Shown here in pieces: positions 57,600-64,000 of a stretch of DNA of 64,000 bases. The stretch is from Corylus avellana (taxonomy: Eukaryota > Streptophyta > Magnoliopsida > Fagales > Betulaceae), in NCBI RefSeq assembly GCF_901000735.1, contig NC_081542.1, forward strand, positions 29,308,838 to 29,372,837. The letters run 5' to 3'. The translations under genes were made by a program, and so were the position numbers. The notes beneath the pieces are model-generated. The model was not told where the DNA came from and made no database searches. It worked only from the letters and a program-made list of their open reading frames with translations. Positions within the stretch are counted from its first letter, which is position 1. Every line of letters begins with the position of its first letter.

Positions 57600-58700
57600 T
57601 TTTGTCATTTCGTCTTTCTATTTCTTGCTTTTCTTCCTCAACTACTCCCCACTTCTTTCTCTTTCTTTATTTCTTCTTATCTCCCTCTCATTTCCCTCAC
57701 GCATCACTCATTCCCTCCTTCTCTTCTTCTCATTCCTCACACTCGCACCCACGGCTCATGCCTCACGCAGACTCACGGTTTGGGTGTTGATCTTTGGGTT
57801 TCTTTTTGGATATTTTTCTCTCAATCTTCTACACGCACATTCACGGTTTGGGTTTTGATTTTTGGGTTTTTTTTTTTTTTTTTTTCTGTATATTTTTCTC
57901 TTAATCTTCTGGGTTAATCTTGAGCTTTTTTTTTGGGTATTGATTTTTGGGTTTTTTTTGTATATTTTTCTCTTAATCCTCTGGGTTAATATGGAGCTTT
58001 TGGGTATTGATTTTTGAATTTTGTTTTTCGGGTTAATCTTTAGCTTTATTTGGGTATTGATTTTTGGGGTTTTTGTATATTTTTTTTTTCTTAATCTTCT
58101 GGGTTAATCTTGAGCCTTTTTTGTATTGATTTTTAGATTTTTTTTGTATATTTTTCTCTTAATCTTCTGGGTTAATCTTGAGCTTTTGGGTATTGATTGT
58201 TTGGTTTTTTTGGATATTTTTCTCTCAATCTTCTACACGCACACTCACGGTTTGGGATTGATTTTTGTGTTTTTTTTTTTTTGTGTTTTGGATATTTTTC
58301 TCTCAATCTTCTAGGTTCATCTTGAGCTTTTTTTGGGTATTGATTTTTGTTTTTGTTTTTGTATATTTTTCTCTTAATCATCTTGGTTAATCTTGAGATT
58401 TTGGGTATTGATTTTTGTTTTTTTTGTTTTGATTTTTTTTTTCTTAATCTTCTGGGCTAATCTTGAGCTTTTGGGTTGTATATTTTTGAGTTTTGTTGGG
58501 GATTTCCATTGTAGTTTAAATATTTTTATTCTTTATCTCCTCATCTCCTTTGTTTTCTTTCATGTTGGTAACTTGCTGCGCAGGGAGGCTGAGAAAGAGA
58601 GTTGACGAGAGGAAGAGAGACCCAGAGACGGAGCTGTGATTGAAATCGAAGAAAAATGGGTTCTTCAAATGTATAAATCGCTCCCTTTGTTCTTAATTCT
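57600..58700 (+). promoter_or_regulatory. Possible gene leader region
   Basis: A CT-rich stretch (57600-57770) resembles a plant 5' leader. The T-rich tandem repeats could be a leader intron. 58600-58660 is purine-rich and precedes ATGGGTTCTTCAAAT followed by a GTATAA donor-like site. No downstream coding exon was recognised, so no gene is claimed. Confidence 0.25.
57780..58500 (+). repeat. T-rich tandem repeats, about 70-bp unit
   Basis: GGGTTAATCTTGAGCTTTTG and GGGTATTGATTTTTGG recur about nine times, with markers near 57912, 57984, 58029, 58102, 58169, 58315, 58384 and 58455. TATATTTTTCTCTTAATCTT is also shared. Spacing varies with T-run length. Confidence 0.85.
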
Positions 58701-59328
58701 TAATTCTTAATTATAGTTGGGTTTTCTTGTGCGTATTTGTGGAGGATTTTGTGTTGATTTTTGGTCTCAGCCGTTTGGATATCAAAGGTTGGGAATTGTT
58801 GATTTTTCTTGGTTATTCTGATTGTTGTTCGCAACTACTCCCTTATTATACGATCAGATATAGTCTATGGGCTAGGGGCATAAAAAAACATTTCGAAAAG
58901 AAAGAGATAATAAAGGAAGAAAATAAATCTCCTGTCGGTAGGAGGAACCTGAGTGGGGAATGAGTGGAGCTGCGTGGATAGCCAGGATAGGTGAGCGAGA
59001 AAAGAAGATGACATTTTTTATATGATAATGTCTTTAGTTCATAAGGGAATTAGAGATAATCAGAGAGAGTGGGACTTAATGATGTAATTTTTGGCACTTC
59101 AAAACATTTTCCATTTTACATACTGTATGATGTTTCTAAGTATTCTACTCACACTTGCTTTCTCTTCTCGTTCACAATTTTATAAAAAAACAACCCAGGT
59201 GAAGTCGTTGATGATATGCTATAGGCCAAGGAAACTAGAGACAAGCAACTTCTAGAAGAGGAAAGGAATAAAGTTTTCAGTTTATTTGATGTGTTGTGAT
59301 ATTATTATGAAACTCTGATATTATGGAC

Positions 59329-59360
<32 letters not shown>

Positions 59361-60135
59361 ATTTGTAATATTTCATATATAAACGTATCTCCTAAATTAA
59401 GATCAACAAATATCAGCTCAATCTTTTGATTTTTAGTGAATACAAATAAACATTTATATATCCTATCAGGCTATCACAGGAAATTGCACGTGCCATCATA
59501 CTAGTAACAAGAAATATGCCCCGATTCATAAAGCCTAAATCTCATTTCTACAAATCAAGCTTTACTTTGCAGCCCCTAAACTGTGTTAGCTAAATTTTAG
59601 CTTAAAGGATTGTATTCTGTCCTTGTATTTTTATTTATTTTTAGCTGTCTAGTTTTTCAAAATACCTAAATTTGGCTCAAAATTTTAGTTATTTACTTTC
59701 ACTTTTTTATTTCAAATATTATTTATTTGTCAACTTTTCTTATTCCCAAACAAGAGAAAACAAGATTACCTTTTTTTATTCATATAGCTGAACACTACAG
59801 CAGCTCAAAAAAAATTTTTCCCATTCCAAAACATATATACAAAGAATTAAATTCCAAAATATTAGGACTTTAAAGGAAAAGAAAGAGATAAACAGAAAGT
59901 CAAATTAATTGCACTCTTAAAGCAGTTATTTTATTTTATTTTTCTCTATTACTAAACTTATAATTTCCCCCCAACGTAAACCAACATATTGGTTAAGTTC
60001 GTTCAATAAAAATAATTTTTAAAATAAAGTAAATTGCATTTTGTACAAATTAAATTATACATAAGAAGAATTAAATATAATTCAACACAAAATATGACCT
60101 CCGTTGAAATTAAATGTATCCTAACATATATGAAA
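58701..60135. other. AT-rich region without recognised gene
   Basis: Holds an (AT)n(GT)n run at about 59329-59360. A stretch at 59586-59800 resembles the MITE at 61103-61447 (shared TTTCACTTTTTTATTT and AATATTATTTATT). No coding domain. Confidence 0.45.
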
Positions 60136-60235
60136 NNNNNNNNNNNNNNNNNNNNNNNNNNNNNNNNNNNNNNNNNNNNNNNNNNNNNNNNNNNNNNNNN
60201 NNNNNNNNNNNNNNNNNNNNNNNNNNNNNNNNNNN
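60136..60235. other. Assembly gap (100 N)
   Basis: Fixed-length gap. Confidence 0.99.
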
Positions 60236-60319
60236 AATGCAGAAACTAGGTGAATTTGAAGCTTTTACCTTGAATTACTTTGGGTATGGCTGCATTGAGT
60301 TTGACAAATGGCCGTCCGC

Positions 60320-60970
60320 TGTTTTTAACTTGTGTGGTAGCCCAAACGATGGAGAAATTAGCTTCAGTTTCAGTTAAAAGTATGGAAAAGTTAGAGACAC
60401 AAAACAGGGGGTCTTGGCTTTACACAACTATACGGTGGTGTGATGATAAGAGTATTATTATATAGGCTTTTGAGTTACTGGCCTTCTAGTGGCTCATGCA
60501 ACTAGTTTCCGTTTTCCATATTGATGCCTTAGAGAGTGGGTTGGAGAAATTTAGTCCACTCAGGAAATTTCTGTCCAATTAAGGAATTCTCCTTGGAAAT
60601 TAAACTCATTCCCACTTGACCATTTCTTGCTCTTGACTAATAAGCACACAAGCCAATTGAACCAGAATACACGCAACTAATGTTTGCAACTCTTTTGAGA
60701 TTTTTTAGAGGGTAAAATTTAATCCCTCTTTGTTTAATTTTTTGAATGTCACCATCCCAATCAATTTCCAAGTCTGCGGCATATTATGGCAAATCATGTC
60801 TATGGCTGATGCCTTGTACATCACAACTTTCTCAACCAAAAAGTGATTTCTTGCCTTTTCCATCTTTGCTAGAAGTGTATTTCCAAACACAATAAAAAAA
60901 AAAAAAAAAAAAAAGGAAAATCACCCCATAGATCACTATTGAAAGCATATATAGAAAGAAGACAAACAAA
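60320..60970. repeat. Duplicated segment, copy 1
   Basis: Matches 62348-63190 with an offset of about 2,030-2,050 bp. It includes a minus-strand open stretch at 60705-60890 (MEKARNHFLVEKVVMYKASA, then MICHNMPQTWKLIGMVTFKK), present also in copy 2 as NARNHFLVQKVVMYRASAKN. The family is not recognised. A 20-odd-base A run lies at 60893-60914. Confidence 0.85.
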
Positions 60971-61102
60971 AACTGTTGTAGAGCCTGAACATCAACAGCC
61001 TCATCACTATATTATTCAAACAAAAAAGAAAAAAAGAGTCGGGAGAGATTTCTTCCTTCCTTCCTCCTAGATTGAATTCTCTGGCTGCTAGGATTTTTTT
61101 AA

Positions 61103-61356
61103 GAGCATTTACATCCGGCCTAAGAAATATTTAGCTATCTACTTTTTAAAATGACCTACATCGGCTCAATATTTTAGCTATTGACTTTCACTTTTTTATT
61201 TAAAATATTATTTATTAATGTATTTTTCCTATTCCAAACGAAGAGAAAAGAGCAAGATTATTTTTATTATTAATATAAATAAGGATTTTTTGAGCTACAG
61301 TGTTCAGCAAATTAGCAGCTTAACAAATCCTTAATCATTTGATTGAGCCAAATGTG

Positions 61357-61389
<33 letters not shown>

Positions 61390-61447
61390 CATTGCTAGTT
61401 AAAATAGCCAAAAAGCCTATTTGCTGAAGCCAATTATGTGAATGCTC
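61103..61447. mobile_element. MITE with GAGCATTTAC ends
   Basis: Left end GAGCATTTACATCC, right end ATGTGAATGCTC (complement GAGCATTCACAT). Interior has AT-rich text and the poly-T run 61358-61389. No ORF. Family assignment (hAT- or Harbinger-type) is uncertain. Confidence 0.6.
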
Positions 61448-62347
61448 CATGTGTTACACTGTATTTTTCAGTCTATCATATTCTTCAAAAGTCACCTGAA
61501 CCAGGATACACGCAAGAGATTTAAGATTTGGAAGAGGGTAAAGAGAATACTAAGCTGTATTTTTCTGGTCTATCATAGTCTTCAACAGCAAATAAGCATT
61601 ACAACCTCCTCTTTTCCTTCGACCAACCAAAAGTCTGGTCCAATATTATTCAGTTGACCGGCAAACAAGATAAAAATGGTCGGCTAAGAAATAAGGTCAT
61701 GCTTCCGTTTGGTTTGGTTTGGGCTTTGTGGTGGCAGAGACAACACGAGTCCTTCACAAAGAAAAAACAAAACCAAAAGAGTCAAAAGCCATCGCATAAC
61801 CACGCGTTCTTTCCACTCTATAGTGATCGTAAAGGAGACGGTGATCTTGACGTATGTGCCCAACTAATGTGGTTCCAAGACCGTTGAAGATTTGGAGAGT
61901 TGGCTGGTGGCTGCTGTTTTGTCAATGGCATGGCATGGCATGGTGGACAATTGATGTTTGAGTGTTAATTTCACGTCATGGTCATCTAAAAATATGAAAA
62001 CTTTAATTAACTTATTTAACAATATAGGTAAGATATTTTCAAATGGAGTTTGCATTGGAATTTAGAGGATTTACTTGTCTTAGCTTTTCCTATGATGGTT
62101 TTGAATGTAATATAGAAGTAAATTAATATTCTAAGTTTAACAACCTAGGTAAAAGTATTTTTCGATGGAGTCAACATTGAAATCTAGAGTATGAGCTTAT
62201 TTTAACATGTTGGATGATGGTTTTGGACGCAATATAGATGCAAATATGCAAAGGTTAATGATGTAGGCAAGATATTTTCATTTGCAGTGTGCATTGAAAT
62301 TTAGGGGATCTACTTGCCTTTTAACTTTTCCTATGATGGTAAGATGG
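61448..62347. other. Region without recognised gene
   Basis: Three loosely similar stretches with GGTAAGATATTTTC, GGTAAAAGTATTTTTC and GGCAAGATATTTTC at about 62026, 62149 and 62267 suggest old tandem duplication of about 120 bp. Nothing else is seen. Confidence 0.4.
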
Positions 62348-63190
62348 CTTCTGTTTTTAACTTGTGTGGTTAGCCCAAGCGGTGGAAGAATTAGCTTCAG
62401 TTTCAGTTAAAATTATGGAAAGGTTAGAGACAAAAAACAGGGAGTCTTGGCTTTACATAACTATATGGTGATCAAGTGATGCTATCTTAACCACAGATAA
62501 GAGTATTATTATATAGGCTTCTGAGTTACAGGCCTTCTATTGGCTCATGCAACTAGTTTCCTTTCTCCATATTGATGCCTTAGAGAGTGGGTTGGAGAAA
62601 TTTAGTCCACTCAGGAAATTTCTGTCCAATTAAGGAATTCTCCTTGGAAATTGAACTCATTCCCACTTGACCATTTCTTGCTCTTGTTGAACCAGAATAC
62701 ACGCAACTAATGTTTGCAACTCTTTTGAGATTTTTTAGAGGGTAAAATTTAATCTCTCTTTGTTTAATTCTTTGAATGTCACCATCCCAATCAATTTCCA
62801 AATCTGCAGCATATTATGGCGAATTATGTTTTTGGCCGATGCCCTGTACATCACAACTTTTTGAACTAAAAAGTGATTTCTTGCATTTTCCATCTCTGCT
62901 ACAAGTGCATTCTCAAACACAATCTCCTTCGATGCCTATACCATCAATGACAATATTTATTCTATATGCTTGATAATTATTTCTCCATCGGTTGAAGATT
63001 TGCTCCCAAAAAAGTAGCAAATAAAAAACAAAAGATAGGTCGAAAATTTCATATCGTTACTCTTAAGGTTTTATATAAACAAACCAAAGGAAATCGAAAA
63101 AAAAAATAAAATAAAATAAAAATAAAAATTCACCACATAGATCACTATTGAAAGCATATATAGAAAGCAAACAAACAAGAACTTGAAAAT
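62348..63190. repeat. Duplicated segment, copy 2
   Basis: Counterpart of 60320-60970. Lacks about 21 bp near 62685, and has about 190 bp (62925-63110) that copy 1 replaces with a poly-A run. The minus-strand open stretch is kept at 62735-62920. Confidence 0.85.
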
Positions 63191-63289
63191 TCTAAAAACG
63201 ACTCCAAACGACACTATTCAAATGTCTAGGTGTTTCACAAAAATTATGCAGAATAAGATCTAACCTAACAAATAAAATTCAACCAAATA

Positions 63290-64000
63290 CAAATATAAAA
63301 TAAACATTCAAGAACACAGATATTTGGTTACGAAGAGGAAATAATTTAGAGAACTCTCTAAATGTAAAACCTCTCCGGGGCAGCCAAACTCAATAAATCA
63401 ATCCACTATAAGAAGAATAAGGAATACAAGAAGAATTACAAAACCTTTGACTCTTTCTTGCACACGACAAGCGACCCACTTGACTTCTACCTCAGTAGCC
63501 CTTTCCAAAATATCTGGCACAATTCTTCTAAAAGATTTCCTTTCACTCGATTGGCTTTACGTATTTTCTTTTCTCAAATAAACTAGAACAATATCTCTCT
63601 CTCTAAGCTCTTTAATTTTGCTCTCCAAAATACGTACATATGATAAGCAAAATAGTTTGTTTAAATAAAGAATAAAATAACAAATCAGCAACCATGTCCG
63701 GACATGGCTAGGGTTACATATGCGTAACCTAGTGATGTCCGGACATCTAAGTCTTGTGTCCGGACAGGCCATATAGGCTTTCTGGAAATTGGGTCCGGAC
63801 CCAGCTTCTGACGGTCTGGACCTCCCCTTCAAAACACGATTGCTGGAAATGGGTTTCGGACCCAGCTTCTGGCGGTCCGGACCTGCACATCAAAATAGGC
63901 TTGCTGGTTTTTGTGTCCGGACCCGACTTCTGACGGTCCAGAAAGGCCCTTCAGATTGAGTTTTCTGGATATTGGGTTCGGACTTGGCTTCTAGTGGTCC
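63290..64000 (-). repeat. Copia-like LTR with GTCCGGAC words (runs off window)
   Basis: 63290-63640 resembles a copia LTR leader in minus orientation. From 63690 the U3-like part holds six perfect GTCCGGAC octamers at 63696, 63737, 63758, 63793, 63875 and 63914. From 63781 a roughly 61-bp unit repeats (TTTCTGGAAATTGGGTCC type), running off the window end. Confidence 0.55.

Noticed and set aside
58656..58676. First exon coding MGSSN before a GT donor
   Set aside because: Too short to support, and no downstream exon was found.
1..64000. tRNA, rRNA or organelle DNA insertions
   Set aside because: No cloverleaf-forming or rRNA-like stretch was noticed by eye; a tRNAscan/Infernal run would be decisive.

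Overview
This is a nuclear window from a eudicot plant, probably woody, assembled with nine gaps of exactly 100 N. The evidence is spliced genes with GT-AG introns, a CC-NB-LRR resistance gene, and dense Ty3/gypsy (Athila-like and Tat), copia-like, LINE, CACTA and Mutator-like DNA. I cannot name the species from sequence alone.

Host genes are few. A four-exon gene for the H/ACA snoRNP protein NHP2 lies at 4668-7253 (+). A complete CC-NB-LRR (RPM1-type) gene lies at 48406-51246 (-). Broken host-derived pieces are an IQM-type (IQ-motif calmodulin-binding) pseudogene at 1669-2298 (-), a receptor-kinase LRR fragment antisense inside NHP2 intron 3, and an NB-LRR fragment at 10175-10352 cut by a CACTA transposon end. 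That fragment is a paralogue of the intact gene 38 kb away.

Layout: 1-7.3 kb is gene-bearing. 7.8-10.2 kb holds a copia-like LTR and a CACTA terminus with a run of hairpins. 10.4-18.4 kb is a minus-strand gag-only gypsy element in an LTR-internal-LTR-internal arrangement. 18.4-22.1 kb is AT-rich with LTR scraps. 22.1-27.0 kb holds plus-strand Athila-like remnants. 27.1-35.8 kb is a decayed Tat-lineage element: minus-strand PR-RT-RNH-aRNH-INT, a 114-bp tandem array and an antisense extra ORF. 35.9-39.1 kb is a plus-strand Athila-like 3' part with an extra sense ORF. 39.2-47.5 kb holds minus-strand gag, three related LTR copies and a tandem array. 47.6-51.2 kb is the NB-LRR gene. 51.4-55.2 kb is a 5'-truncated L1-type LINE. 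55.7-56.7 kb is a foldback Mutator-like element with a 9-bp target duplication. 57-64 kb is mostly non-coding, with a T-rich tandem array, a 2-kb-spaced duplication, a MITE and a copia-like LTR.

No operon-like cooperation is expected here. The most unusual pattern is that LTRs of different families carry clusters of self-complementary CG-containing words (GTCGAC, GATCGATCGC/GCGCTCGATCGC, GTCCGGAC). In the gypsy LTRs where a TATA box is visible, they sit about 130-280 bp upstream of it. I know of no named system that matches this; it may be regulatory, and it is testable.
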